Assembly (NCBI GenBank): GCA_963575645.1
Contig: OY754465.1
Location: 29,957,501 to 30,021,500 of the forward strand
DNA: 64,000 nt
Direction of reading: 5' to 3'
Origin: Xanthostigma xanthostigma
Lineage: Eukaryota > Arthropoda > Insecta > Raphidioptera > Raphidiidae
How positions within the stretch are numbered: position 1 is the stretch's first letter; every line of letters starts with the position of its first letter. Positions 33,205 through 48,780 of this stretch are shown here, in pieces. The notes below the pieces were generated by a model that searched no databases, was not told where the DNA came from, and was given only the letters and a program-made list of their open reading frames with translations. The position numbers and the translations under genes are program-made.

Positions 33205-36200
33205 ATGAAGGTAAGTCTATTTACACTATAACATTCAGGTTTGGATCATTTTCTCATAAGAAAATGCAGACTGCATATAAACAATTATTTTAACGCAAAC
33301 AAGCAGTTTTTACATGGTTTACGACAATTAGGTGCAAATAAGTCCTTAAAGGCAAAATTGTTTTATTTTACAAAGGTAAGTCTACTTTCACTATAACATT
33401 CAGGTTTGGATCATTCTCTCATAAGAAAATGCAAACTGCATTTTAAACATTATTTTAACGCAGACAAGCAGTTTTTACATGCTTTATGACAATTAGGGGC
33501 AAATGAGTCATTATAGGCAAAATTGCTTTATGTCATGAAGGTATAACTATTTACATTATTATATTCAGGTTTGGATCATTCTCTCATAAGAAAATGAAAA
33601 CTGCATATTAACCATTATTTTAACGCAGACAAGCAGTTTTTACATGCTTTACGACAATTAGGTGCAAATGAGTCCTTATAGGCAAAATTGCTTTATTTTA
33701 CAAAGGTAAGTTTACTTAAACTATAACATTCAGGTTTAGATCATTCTCTCATAAGAAAATGCAAACTGCATATTAACTATTATTTTAACGCATACAAGCA
33801 GTTTTTACATGCTTTATGACAATTAGGTGCAAATGAGTCTTTATAGGCAAAATTGCTTTATTTCATGAGTGTAAGTCTATTTACACTATAACATTCAGGT
33901 TTGGATCATTCTCTCATAAGAAAATGCAAATGCATATTTACTATCATTTTAACGCATACAAGCAGTTTTTACATGCTTTTTGACAATTAGGTGCAAATGA
34001 GTCTTTATAGGCAAAATTGCTTTATTTCATGAAGGTAAGTCTATTTACACTATAACATTCAGGTTTGGATCATTCTCTCATAAGAAAATGCAAACTGCAT
34101 ATTAACCATTATTTTAACGCTGACAAGCAGTTTTTACATGCTTTACGACAATTAAGTGCAAATGAGTCCTTATAGGCAAAATTGTTTTATATCATGAAGG
34201 TAAGTCTATTTACACTATAACATTCAGGTTTGGATCATTCTCTCGTAAGAAAATGCAAACTGCATATTAACCATTATTTTAACGCAGACAAGCAGTTTTT
34301 ACATGCTTTATGACAATTAGGGGCAAATGAGTCCTTATAGGCAAAATTGCTTTATATATCATGAAGGTAAGTCTATTTTTACTATAACATTCAGGTTTGG
34401 ATCATTCTCTCATAAGAAAATGCAAACTGCATATTAACCATTATTTTAACGCAGACAAGCAGTTTTTACATGCTTTATGACAATTAGGTGCAAATGAGTC
34501 TTTATAGGCAAAATTGCTTTATTTCATGAAGGTAAGTCTATTTACACTATAACATTCAGGTTTGGATCATTCTCTCATAAGAAAATGCAAACTGCATATT
34601 AACCATTATTTTAAAGTATACAAGCAGTTTTTACATGCTTTATGACAATTAGGGCCAAATGAGTCCTTATAGGCAAAATTGCTTTATTTCATGAAGGTAA
34701 GTCTATTTACACTATAATATTCAGGTTTGGATCATTCTCTCATAAGAAAATGCAAACTGCATATTAACCTTTATTTTAACGCATACAAGCAGTTTTTACA
34801 TGCTTTATGACAATTAGGGGCAAATGAGTCCTTATAGGCAAAATTGCTTTATTTCATGAAGGTAAGTCTATTTACACTATAACATTCAGGTTTGGATTAT
34901 TTTCTCATAAGAAAATGCAAACTGCATATAAACAATTATTTTAACGCAGACAAGCAGTTTTTACATGCTTTTTGACAATTAGGTGCAAATAAGTCCTTAA
35001 AGGCAAAATTGTTTTATTTTACAAAGGTAAGTCTACTTTCACTATAACATTCAGGTTTGGATCATTCTCTCATAAGAAAATGCAAACTGCATATTTACTA
35101 TCATTTTAACGCATACAAGCAGTTTTTACATGCTTTTTGACAATTAGGTGCAAATGAGTCTTTATAGGCAAAATTGCTTTATTTCATGAAGGTAAGTCTA
35201 TTTACACTATAACATTCAGGTTTGGATCATTCTCTCATAAGAAAATGCAAACTGCATATTAACCATTATTTTAACGCTGACAAGCAGTTTTTACATGCTT
35301 TACGACAATTAAGTGCAAATGAGTCCTTATAGGCAAAATTGCTTTATATCATGAAGGTAAGTCTATTTACACTATACCATTCAGGTTTGGATCATTCTCT
35401 CATAAGAAAATGCAAACTGCATATTAACCATTATTTTAACGCTACAAGCAGTTTTTACATGCTTTATGACAATTAGGGGCAAATGAGTCCTTATAGGCAA
35501 AATTGCTTTATATCATGAAGGTAAGTCTATTTACACTATAACATTCAGGTTTGGATCATTCTCTCATAAGAAAATGCAAACTGCATATTTACTATCATTT
35601 TAACGCATACAAGCAGTTTTTACATGCTTTATGACAATTAGGTGCAAATGAGTCCTTATAGGCAAAATTGCTTTATTTTACAAAGGAAAGTTTATTTACA
35701 CTATAACATTCAGGTTTGGATCATTCTCTCATAAGAAAATGCAAACTGCATATTAACCATTATTTTAACGCAGACAAGCAGTTTTTACATGCTTTACGAC
35801 AATTAGGTGCAAATGAGTCTTTATAGGCAAAATTGCTTTATTTCATGAAGGTATAACTATTTACATTATTATATTCAGGTTTGGATCATTCTCTCATAAG
35901 AAAATGCAAACTGCATATTAACCATTATTCTAACGCAGACAAGCAGTTTTTACATGCTTTACGACAATTAGGTGCAAATGAGTCCTTATAGGCAAAATTG
36001 CTTTATTTTACAAAGGTAAGTTAACTTAAACTATAACATTCAGGTTTAGATCATTTTCTCATAAGAAAATGCAAACTGCATATAAACAATTATTTTAACG
36101 CAGACAAGCAGTTTTTACATGGTTTACGACAATTAGGTGCAAATAAGTCCTTAAAGGCAAAATTGTTTTATTTTACAAAGGTAAATCTACTTTCACTATA

Positions 36201-39200
36201 ACATTCAGGTTTGGATCATTCTCTCATAAGAAAATGCAAACTGCATATTAACCATTATTTTAACGCATACAAGCAGTTTTTACATGCTTTATGACAATTA
36301 GGTGCAAATGAGTCCTTATAGGCAAAATTGCTTTATTTTACAAAGGTAAGTCTACTTTCACTATAACATTCAGGTTTAGATCATTCTCTCATAAGAAAAT
36401 GCAAACTGCATATTAACCATTATTCTAACGCAGACAAGCAGTTTTTACATGCTTTACGACAATTAGGTGCAAATGAGTCCTTATAGGCAAAATTGCTTTA
36501 TTTTACAAAGGTAAGTTAACTTAAACTATAACATTCAGGTTTAGATCATTCTCTCATAAGAAAATGCAAACTGCATATTAACTATTATTTTAACGCATAC
36601 AAGCAGTTTTTACATGCTTTATGACAATTAGGTGCAAATGAGTCCTTATAGGCAAAATTGCTTTATATCATGAAGGTAAGTCTATTTACACTATAACATT
36701 CAGGTTTGGATCATTCTCTCATAAGAAAATGCAAACTGCATATTAACCATTATTTTAACGCAGACAAGCAGTTTTTACATGCTTTATGACAATTAGGGGC
36801 AAATGAGTCCTTATGGGCAAAATTGCTTTATATCATGAAGGTAAGTCTATTTACACTATAACATTCAGGTTTGGATCATTCTCTCATAAGAAAATGCAAA
36901 CTGCATATTAACCATTATTTTAACGCAGACAAGCAGTTTTTACATGCTTTATGACAATTAGGTGCAAATGAGTCTTTATAGGCAAAATTGCTTTATTTCA
37001 TGAAGGTAAGTCTACTTACACTATAACATTCAGGTTTGGATCATTCTCTCATAAGAAAATGCAAACTGCATATTAACCATTATTTTAACGCATACAAGCA
37101 GTTTTTACATGCTTTATGACAATTAGGGCCAAATGAGTCCTTATAGGCAAAATTGCTTTATTTCATGAAGGTAAGTCTATTTACACTATAATATTCAGGT
37201 TTGGATCATTCTCTCATAAGAAAATGCAAACTGCATATTAACCATTATTTTAACGCTACAAGCAGTTTTTACATGCTTTATGACAATTAGGGGCAAATGA
37301 GTCCTTATAGGCAAAATTGCTTTATATCATGAAGGTAAGCCTATTTACACTATAACATTCAGGTTTGGATCATTCTCTCATAAGAAAATGCAAACTGCAT
37401 ATTTACTATCATTTTAACGCATACAAGCAGTTTTTACATGCTTTATGACAATTAGGTGCAAATGAGTCCTTATAGGCAAAATTGCTTTATTTTACAAAGG
37501 AAAGTTTATTTACACTATAACATTCAGGTTTGGATCATTCTCTCATAAGAAAATGCAAACTGCATATTAACCATTATTTTAACGCAGACAAGCAATTTTT
37601 ACATGCTTTACGACAATTAGGTGCAAATGAGTCTTTATAGGCAAAATTGCTTTATTTCATGAGGGTAAGTCTATTTACACTATAACATTCAGGTTTGGAT
37701 CATTCTCTCATAAGAAAATGCAAACTGCATATTTACTATCATTTTCACGCAGACAAGCAGTTTTTACATGCTTCACGACAATTGCGTGCAAATGAGTCCT
37801 TATAGGCAAAATTGCTTTATTTTACAAAGGTAAGTCTATTTACACTATAACATTCAGGTTTGGATCATTCTCTCATAAGAAAATGCAAACTGCATATTAA
37901 CAATTATTTTAACGCATGCAAGAAGTTTTTACATGCTTTATGACAATGAGGGGCAAATGAGTCCTTATAGGCAAAATTGCTTAATTTTATGAAGGTAAGT
38001 CTATTTACACTATAACATTCAGGTTTGGATCATTCTCTCATAAGAAAATGCAAACTGCATATTAACCATTATTTAAACGCAGACAAGCAGTTTTTACTTG
38101 CTTTACGACAATTAGGTGCAAATGAGTCCTTATAGGCAAAATTGCTTTATTTTACAAAGGTAAGTCTATTTTCTTTATAACATTCAGGTTTGGATCATTC
38201 TCTCATAAGAAAATGCAAACTGCATATAAACAATTATTTTAACGCATGCAAGAAGTTTTTACATGCTTTATGACAATGAGGGGCAAATGAGTCCTTATAG
38301 GCAAAATTGCTTTATTTTATGAAGGTTAGTCTATTTACACTATAACATTCAGGTTTGGATCATTCTCTCATAAGAAAATGTAAACTGCATATTAACCATT
38401 ATTTAAACGCAGACAAGCAGTTTTTACATACCTACTTTACGACAATTAGGTGCAAATGAGTCTTTATAGGCAAAATTGCTTTATTTCATGAGGGTAAGTC
38501 TATTTACACTATAACATTCAGGTTTGGATCATTCTCTCATAAGAAAATGCAAACTGCATATTTACTATCATTTTAACGCAGACAAGCAGTTTTTACATGC
38601 TTCACGACAATTGCGTGCAAATGAGTCCTTATAGGCAAAATTGCTTTATTTTACAAAGATAAGTCTATTTACACTATAACATTCAGGTTTGGATCATTCT
38701 CTCATAAGAAAATGCAAACTGCATATTAACCATTATTTTAACGCATACAAGCAGTTTTTACATGCTTTATGACAATTAGGGGCAAATGAGTCCTTATAGG
38801 CAAAATTGCTTTATTTTATGAAGGTAAGTCTATTTTCACTATAACATTCAGGTTTGGATCATTCTCTCATAAGAAAATGCAAACTGCATATTAACTATTA
38901 TTTTAACGCATACAAGCAGTTTTTACAAGCTTTATGACAATTAGATGCAAATGAGTCCTTATAGGCAAAATTGCTTTATTTTACAAAGATAAGTCTATTT
39001 ACACTATAACATTCAGGTTTGGATCATTCGCTCATAAGAAAATGCAAACTGCATATTTACTATCATTTTAACGCATACAAGCAGTTTTTACATGCTTTAT
39101 GACAATTAGGTGCAAATGAGTCTTTATAGGCAAAATTGCTTTATTTCATGAAGGTAAGTCTATTTACACTATAACATTCAGGTTTGGATCATTCTCTCAT

Positions 39201-39806
39201 AAGAAAATGCAAACTGCATATTAACCATTGTTTTAACGCATACAAGCAATTTTTACATGCTTTATGACAATTAGGGGCAAATGAGTCCTTATAGGCAAAA
39301 TTGCTTTATTTCATGAAGGTAAGTCTATTTACACTATAATATTCAGGTTTGGATCATTCTCTCATAAGAAAATGCAAACTGCATATTAACCATTATTTTA
39401 ACGCTACAAGCAGTTTTTACATGCTTTATGACAATTAGGTGCAAATGAGTCCTTATAGGCAAAATTGCTTTATTATACAAAGGTAAGTCTATTTTCACTA
39501 TAACATTCAGGTTTGGATCATTCTCTCATAAGAAAATGCAAACTGCATATTAACTATTATTTTAACGCATACAAGCAGTTTTTACAAGCTTTATGACAAT
39601 TAGGTGCAAATGAGTCCTTATAGGCAAAATTGCTTTATTTCATGAGGGTAAGTCTATTTACATTATAACATTCAGGTTTGGATCATTCGCTCATAAGAAA
39701 ATGCAAACTGCATATTTACTATCATTTTAACGCATACAAGCAGGTTTTACATGCTTTATGACAATTAGGTGCAAATGAGTCTTTATAGGCAAAATTGCTT
39801 TATTTC
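33205..39806 (+). repeat. 6.6-kb tandem duplication, copy 1 (40 monomers)
   Basis: The copy at 39807-46409 repeats the order of private variants: atgcagactgcat (33267 and 39869), gtataactatttacattatta, tttatatatcatg, ttaaagtatacaag, tacatacctactttac, and ttatacaaaggtaag near 39473 and 45911. The offset is 6602 bp over most of the block. It changes to 6438 bp after copy 1's extra monomer at about 36361-36525 (cattattctaacgc with ttaacttaaac). Boundaries are estimated from where the neighbours stop matching. Confidence 0.88.
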
Positions 39807-42800
39807 ATGAAGGTAAGTCTATTTACACTATAACATTCAGGTTTGGATCATTTTCTCATAAGAAAATGCAGACTGCATATAAACAATTATTTTAACGCAG
39901 ACAAGCAGTTTTTACATGGTTTACGACAATTAGGTGCAAATAAGTCCTTAAAGGCAAAATTGTTTTATTTTACAAAGGTAAGTCTACTTTCACTATAACA
40001 TTCAGGTTTGGATCATTCTCTCATAAGAAAATGCAAACTGCATTTTAAACATTTTTTTAACGCAGACAAGCAGTTTTTACATGCTTTATGACAATTAGGG
40101 GCAAATGAGTCATTATAGGCAAAATTGCTTTATGTCATGAAGGTATAACTATTTACATTATTATATTCAGGTTTGGATCATTCTCTCATAAGAAAATGCA
40201 AACTGCATATTAACCATTATTTTAACGCAGACAAGCAGTTTTTACATGCTTTACGACAATTAGGTGCAAATGAGTCCTTATAGGCAAAATTGCTTTATTT
40301 TACAAAGGTAAGTTTACTTAAACTATAACATTCAGGTTTAGATCATTCTCTCATAAGAAAATGCAAACTGCATATTAACTATTATTTTAACGCATACAAG
40401 CAGTTTTTACATGCTTTATGACAATTAGGTGCAAATGAGTCTTTATAGGCAAAATTGCTTTATTTCATGAGTGTAAGTCTATTTACACTATAACATTCAG
40501 GTTTGGATCATTCTCTCATAAGAAAATGCAAACTGCATATTTACTATCATTTTAACGCATACAAGCAGTTTTTACATGCTTTTTGACAATTAGGTGCAAA
40601 TGAGTCTTTATAGGCAAAATTGCTTTATTTCATGAAGGTAAGTCTATTTACACTATAACATTCAGGTTTGGATCATTCTCTCATAAGAAAATGCAAACTG
40701 CATATTAACCATTATTTTAACGCTGACAAGCAGTTTTTACATGCTTTACGACAATTAAGTGCAAATGAGTCCTTATAGGCAAAATTGCTTTATATCATGA
40801 AGGTAAGTCTATTTACACTATAACATTCAGGTTTGGATCATTCTCTCGTAAGAAAATGCAAACTGCATATTAACCATTATTTTAACGCAGACAAGCAGTT
40901 TTTACATGCTTTATGACAATTAGGGGCAAATGAGTCCTTATAGGCAAAATTGCTTTATATATCATGAAGGTAAGTCTATTTACACTATAACATTCAGGTT
41001 TGGATCATTCTCTCATAAGAAAATGCAAACTGCATATTAACCATTATTTTAACGCAGACAAGCAGTTTTTACATGCTTTATGACAATTAGGTGCAAATGA
41101 GTCTTTATAGGCAAAATTGCTTTATTTCATGAAGGTAAGTCTATTTACACTATAACATTCAGGTTTGGATCATTCTCTCATAAGAAAATGCAAACTGCAT
41201 ATTAACCATTATTTTAAAGTATACAAGCAGTTTTTACATGCTTTATGACAATTAGGGCCAAATGAGTCCTTATAGGCAAAATTGCTTTATTTCATGAAGG
41301 TAAGTCTATTTACACTATAATATTCAGGTTTGGATCATTCTCTCATAAGAAAATGCAAACTGCATATTAACCTTTATTTTAACGCATACAAGCAGTTTTT
41401 ACATGCTTTATGACAATTAGGGGCAAATGAGTCCTTATAGGCAAAATTGCTTTATTTCATGAAGGTAAGTCTATTTACACTATAACATTCAGGTTTGGAT
41501 TATTTTCTCATAAGAAAATGCAAACTGCATATAAACAATTATTTTAACGCAGACAAGCAGTTTTTACATGGTTTACGACAATTAGGTGCAAATAAGTCCT
41601 TAAAGGCAAAATTGTTTTATTTTACAAAGGTAAGTCTACTTTCACTATAACATTCAGGTTTGGATCATTCTCTCATAAGAAAATGCAAACTGCATATTTA
41701 CTATCATTTTAACGCATACAAGCAGTTTTTACATGCTTTTTGACAATTAGGTGCAAATGAGTCTTTATAGGCAAAATTGCTTTATTTCATGAAGGTAAGT
41801 CTATTTACACTATAACATTCAGGTTTGGATCATTCTCTCATAAGAAAATGCAAACTGCATATTAACCATTATTTTAACGCTGACAAGCAGTTTTTACATG
41901 CTTTACGACAATTAAGTGCAAATGAGTCCTTATAGGCAAAATTGCTTTATATCATGAAGGTAAGTCTATTTACACTATAACATTCAGGTTTGGATCATTC
42001 TCTCATAAGAAAATGCAAACTGCATATTAACCATTATTTTAACGCTACAAGCAGTTTTTACATGCTTTATGACAATTAGGGGCAAATGAGTCCTTATAGG
42101 CAAAATTGCTTTATATCATGAAGGTAAGTCTATTTACACTATAACATTCAGGTTTGGATCATTCTCTCATAAGAAAATGCAAACTGCATATTTACTATCA
42201 TTTTAACGCATACAAGCAGTTTTTACATGCTTTATGACAATTAGGTGCAAATGAGTCCTTATAGGCAAAATTGCTTTATTTTACAAAGGAAAGTTTATTT
42301 ACACTATAACATTCAGGTTTGGATCATTCTCTCATAAGAAAATGCAAACTGCATATTAACCATTATTTTAACGCAGACAAGCAGTTTTTACATGCTTTAC
42401 GACAATTAGGTGCAAATGAGTCTTTATAGGCAAAATTGCTTTATTTCATGAAGGTATAACTATTTACATTATTATATTCAGGTTTGGATCATTCTCTCAT
42501 AAGAAAATGCAAACTGCATATTAACTATTATTCTAACGCAGACAAGCAGTTTTTACATGCTTTACGACAATTAGGTGCAAATGAGTCCTTATAGGCAAAA
42601 TTGCTTTATTTTACAAAGGTAAGTTAACTTAAACTATAACATTCAGGTTTAGATCATTTTCTCATAAGAAAATGCAAACTGCATATAAACAATTATTTTA
42701 ACGCAGACAAGCAGTTTTTACATGGTTTACGACAATTAGGTGCAAATAAGTCCTTAAAGGCAAAATTGTTTTATTTTACAAAGGTAAATCTACTTTCACT

Positions 42801-45800
42801 ATAACATTCAGGTTTGGATCATTCTCTCATAAGAAAATGCAAACTGCATATTAACCATTATTTTAACGCATACAAGCAGTTTTTACATGCTTTATGACAA
42901 TTAGGTGCAAATGAGTCCTTATAGGCAAAATTGCTTTATTTTACAAAGGTAAGTCTACTTTCACTATAACATTCAGGTTTAGATCATTCTCTCATAAGAA
43001 AATGCAAACTGCATATTAACTATTATTTTAACGCATACAAGCAGTTTTTACATGCTTTATGACAATTAGGTGCAAATGAGTCCTTATAGGCAAAATTGCT
43101 TTATATCATGAAGGTAAGTCTATTTACACTATAACATTCAGGTTTGGATCATTCTCTCATAAGAAAATGCAAACTGCATATTAACCATTATTTTAACGCA
43201 GACAAGCAGTTTTTACATGCTTTATGACAATTAGGGGCAAATGAGTCCTTATGGGCAAAATTGCTTTATATCATGAAGGTAAGTCTATTTACACTATAAC
43301 ATTCAGGTTTGGATCATTCTCTCATAAGAAAATGCAAACTGCATATTAACCATTATTTTAACGCAGACAAGCAGTTTTTACATGCTTTATGACAATTAGG
43401 TGCAAATGAGTCTTTATAGGCAAAATTGCTTTATTTCATGAAGGTAAGTCTACTTACACTATAACATTCAGGTTTGGATCATTCACTCATAAGAAAATGC
43501 AAACTGCATATTAACCATTATTTTAACGCATACAAGCAGTTTTTACATGCTTTATGACAATTAGGGCCAAATGAGTCCTTATAGGCAAAATTGCTTTATT
43601 TCATGAAGGTAAGTCTATTTACACTATAATATTCAGGTTTGGATCATTCTCTCATAAGAAAATGCAAACTGCATATTAACCATTATTTTAACGCTACAAG
43701 CAGTTTTTACATGCTTTATGACAATAAGGGGCAAATGAGTCCTTATAGGCAAAATTGCTTTATATCATGAAGGTAAGCCTATTTACACTATAACATTCAG
43801 GTTTGGATCATTCTCTCATAAGAAAATGCAAACTGCATATTTACTATCATTTAAACGCATACAAGCAGTTTTTACATGCTTTATGACAATTAGGTGCAAA
43901 TGAGTCCTTATAGGCAAAATTGCTTTATTTTACAAAGGAAAGTTTATTTACACTATAACATTCAGGTTTGGATCATTCTCTCATAAGAAAATGCAAACTG
44001 CATATTAACCATTATTTTAACGCAGACAAGCAATTTTTACATGCTTTACGACAATTAGGTGCAAATGAGTCTTTATAGGCAAAATTGCTTTATTTCATGA
44101 GGGTAAGTCTATTTACACTATAACATTCAGGTTTGGATCATTCTCTCATAAGAAAATGCAAACTGCATATTTACTATCATTTTCACGCAGACAAGCAGTT
44201 TTTACATGCTTCACGACAATTGCGTGCAAATGAGTCCTTATAGGCAAAATTGCTTTATTTTACAAAGGTAAGTCTATTTACACTATAACATTCAGGTTTG
44301 GATCATTCTCTCATAAGAAAATGCAAACTGCATATTAACAATTATTTTAACGCATGCAAGAAGTTTTTACATGCTTTATGACAATGAGGGGCAAATGAGT
44401 CCTTATAGGCAAAATTGCTTTATTTTATGAAGGTAAGTCTATTTACACTATAACATTCAGGTTTGGATCATTCTCTCATAAGAAAATGCAAACTGCATAT
44501 TAACCATTATTTAAACGCAGACAAGCAGTTTTTACTTGCTTTACGACAATTAGGTGCAAATGAGTCCTTATAGGCAAAATTGCTTTATTTTACAAAGGTA
44601 AGTCTATTTTCTTTATAACATTCAGGTTTGGATCATTCTCTCATAAGAAAATGCAAACTGCATATTAACAATTATTTTAACGCATGCAAGAAGTTTTTAC
44701 ATGCTTTATGACAATGAGGGGCAAATGAGTCCTTATAGGCAAAATTGCTTTATTTTATGAAGGTTAGTCTATTTACACTATAACATTCAGGTTTGGATCA
44801 TTCTCTCATAAGAAAATGTAAACTGCATATTAACCATTATTTAAACGCAGACAAGCAGTTTTTACATACCTACTTTACGACAATTAGGTGCAAATGAGTC
44901 TTTATAGGCAAAATTGCTTTATTTCATGAGGGTAAGTCTATTTACACTATAACATTCAGGTTTGGATCATTCTCTCATAAGAAAATGCAAACTGCATATT
45001 TACTATCATTTTAACGCAGACAAGCAGTTTTTACATGCTTCACGACAATTGCGTGCAAATGAGTCCTTATAGGCAAAATTGCTTTATTTTACAAAGATAA
45101 GTCTATTTACACTATAACATTCAGGTTTGGATCATTCTCTCATAAGAAAATGCAAACTGCATATTAACCATTATTTTAACGCATACAAGCAGTTTTTACA
45201 TGCTTTATGACAATTAGGGGCAAATGAGTCCTTATAGGCAAAATTGCTTTATTTCATGAAGGTAAGTCTATTTTCACTATAACATTCAGGTTTGGATCAT
45301 TCTCTCATAAGAAAATGCAAACTGCATATTAACTATTATTTTAACGCATACAAGCAGTTTTTACAAGCTTTATGACAATTAGATGCAAATGAGTCCTTAT
45401 AGGCAAAATTGCTTTATTTTACAAAGATAAGTCTATTTACACTATAACATTCAGGTTTGGATCATTCGCTCATAAGAAAATGCAAACTGCATATTTACTA
45501 TCATTTTAACGCATACAAGCAGTTTTTACATGCTTTATGACAATTAGGTGCAAATGAGTCTTTATAGGCAAAATTGCTTTATTTCATGAAGGTAAGTCTA
45601 TTTACACTATAACATTCAGGTTTGGATCATTCTCTCATAAGAAAATGCAAACTGCATATTAACCATTGTTTTAACGCATACAAGCAATTTTTACATGCTT
45701 TATGACAATTAGGGGCAAATGAGTCCTTATAGGCAAAATTGCTTTATTTCATGAAGGTAAGTCTATTTACACTATAATATTCAGGTTTGGATCATTCTCT

Positions 45801-46409
45801 CATAAGAAAATGCAAACTGCATATTAACCATTATTTTAACGCTACAAGCAGTTTTTACATGCTTTATGACAATTAGGTGCAAATGAGTCCTTATAGGCAA
45901 AATTGCTTTATTATACAAAGGTAAGTCTATTTTCACTATAACATTCAGGTTTGGATCATTCTCTCATAAGAAAATGCAAACTGCATATTAACCATTATTT
46001 TAACGCATACAAGCAGTTTTTACATGCTTTATGACAATTAGGGGCAAATGAGTCCTTATAGGCAAAATTGCTTTATTTCATGAAGGTAAGTCTATTTTCA
46101 CTATAACATTCAGGTTTGGATCATTCTCTCATAAGAAAATGCAAACTGCATATTAACTATTATTTTAACGCATACAAGCAGTTTTTACAAGCTTTATGAC
46201 AATTAGGTGCAAATGAGTCCTTATAGGCAAAATTGCTTTATTTCATGAGGGTAAGTCTATTTACATTATAACATTCAGGTTTGGATCATTCGCTCATAAG
46301 AAAATGCAAACTGCATATTTACTATCATTTTAACGCATACAAGCAGGTTTTACATGCTTTATGACAATTAGGTGCAAATGAGTCTTTATAGGCAAAATTG
46401 CTTTATTTC
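39807..46409 (+). repeat. 6.6-kb tandem duplication, copy 2
   Basis: Partner of 33205-39806. It lacks the monomer at 36361-36525 of copy 1 but has an extra monomer at about 45955-46120 (aaccattatttt, aggggc, then tattttcac). The offset therefore returns to about 6603 bp at the markers near 46264 and 46344. The copy ends near 46409, where cattaaggttag replaces catgaaggtaag. Confidence 0.88.
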
Positions 46410-48780
46410 ATTAAGGTTAGTCTATTTACACTATAACATTCAGGTTTGGATCATTCTCTCATAAGAAAATGCAAACTGCATATTAACCATTATTTAAACG
46501 CAGACAAGCAGTTTTTACATGCTTTACGACAATTAGGTGCAAATGAGTCCTTATAGGCAAAATTGCTTTATTTTACAAAGGTAAGTCTATTTTCACTATA
46601 ACATTCAGGTTTGGATCATTCTCTCATAAGAAAATGCAAACTGCATATTAACTATTATTTTAACGCATACAAACAGTTTTTACAAGCTTTATGACAATTA
46701 GGTGCAAATGAGTCCTTATAGGCAAAATTGCTTTATTTCATAAAGGTAAGTCTATTTACACTATAACATTCAGGTTTGGATCATTCGCTTATAAGAAAAT
46801 GCAAACTGCATATTTACTATCATTTTAACGCATAAAAGCAGTTTTTACATGCTTTATGACAATTAGGTGCAAATGAGTCTTTATAGGCAAAATTGCTTTA
46901 TTTCATGAAGGTAAGTCTATTTACACTATAACATTCAGGTTTGGATCAATCTCTCATAAGAAAATGCAAACTGCATATTAACCATTATTTTAACGCATAC
47001 AAGCAGTTTTTACATGCTTTATGACAATTAGGGGCAAATGAGTCCTTATAGGCAAAATTGCTTTATTTCATGAAGGTAAGTCTATTTACACTATAACATT
47101 CAGGTTTGGATCATTCTCTCATAAGAAAATGCAAACTGCATATTAACCATTATTTTAACGCAGACAAGCAGTTTTTACATGCGTCACGACAATTGCGTGC
47201 AAATGAGTCCTTATAGGCAAAATTTCTTTATTTTACAAAGGTAAGTCTATTTACACTATAACATTTAGGTTTGGATCATTCTCTCATAAGAAAATGCAAA
47301 CTGCATATTAACCATTCTTTTAACGCTACAAGCAGTTTTTACATGCTTTATGACAATTAGGGGCAAATGAGTCCTTATAGGCAAAATTGCTTTAATTCAT
47401 GAAGGTAAGTCTATTTACACTATAATATTCAGGTTTGGATCATTATCTCATAAGAAAATGCAAACTGCATATTAACCATTATTTTAACGCTACAAGCAGT
47501 TTTTACATGCTTTATGACAATTAGGGGCAAATGAGTCCTTATGGGCAAAATTGCTTTATATCATGAAGGTAAGTCTATTTACACTATAACATTCAGGTTT
47601 GGATCATTCTCTCATAAGAAAATGCAAACTGCATATTAACCATTATTTTAACGCAGACAAGCAGTTTTTACATGCTTTACGACAATTGCGTGCAAATGAG
47701 TCCTTATAGGCAAAATTGCTTTATTTTACAAAGGTAAGTCTATTTACAATATAACATTCAGGTTTGGATCATTCTCTCATAAGAAAATGCAAACTGCATA
47801 TTAACCATTATTTTAACGCAGACAAGCAGTTTTTACATACTTTACGACAATTAGGTGCAAATGAGTCTTTATAGGCAAAATTGCTTTATTTCATGGGGGT
47901 AAGTCTATTTACACTATAACATTCAGGTTTGGATCATTCTCTCATAAGAAAATGCAAACTGCATATTTACTATCATTTTAACGCAGACAAGCAGTTTTTA
48001 CATGCTTCACGACAATTGCGTGCAAATGAGTCCTTATAGGCAAAATTGCTTTATTTTACAAAGGTAAGTCTATTTACACTATAACATTCAGGTTTGGATC
48101 ATTCTCTCATAAGAAAATGCAAACTGCATATTAACCATTATTTAAACGCAGACAAGCAGTTTTTACATGCTTTACGACAATTAGGTGCAAATGAGTCCTT
48201 ATAGGCAAAATTGCTTTATTTTACAAAGGAAAGTTTATTTACGCTATAACATTCAGGTTTGGATCATTCTCTCATAAGAAAATGCAAACTGCATATTAAC
48301 CATTATTTTAACGCAGACAAGCAGTTTTTACATGCTTTACGACAATTAGGTGCAAATGAGTCTTTATAGGCAAAATTGCTTTATTTCATGAAGGTATAAC
48401 TATTTACATTATTATATTCAGGTTTGGATCATTCTCTCATAAGAAAATGCAAACTGCATATTAACCATTATTCTAACGCAGACAAGCAGTTTTTACATTC
48501 TTTACGACAATTAGGTGCAAATAAGTCCTTATAGGCAAAATTGCTTTATTTCATGAAGGTAAGTCTATTTACACTATAATATTCAGGTTTGGATCATTCT
48601 CTCATAAGAAAATGCAAACTGCATATTAACCATTATTTTAACGCTACAAGCAGTTTTTACATGCTTTATGACAATTAGGGGCAAATGAGTCCTTATAGGC
48701 AAAATTGCTTTATATCATGAAGGTAAGCCTATTTACACTATAACATTCAGGTTTGGATCATTCTCTCATAAGAAAATGCA

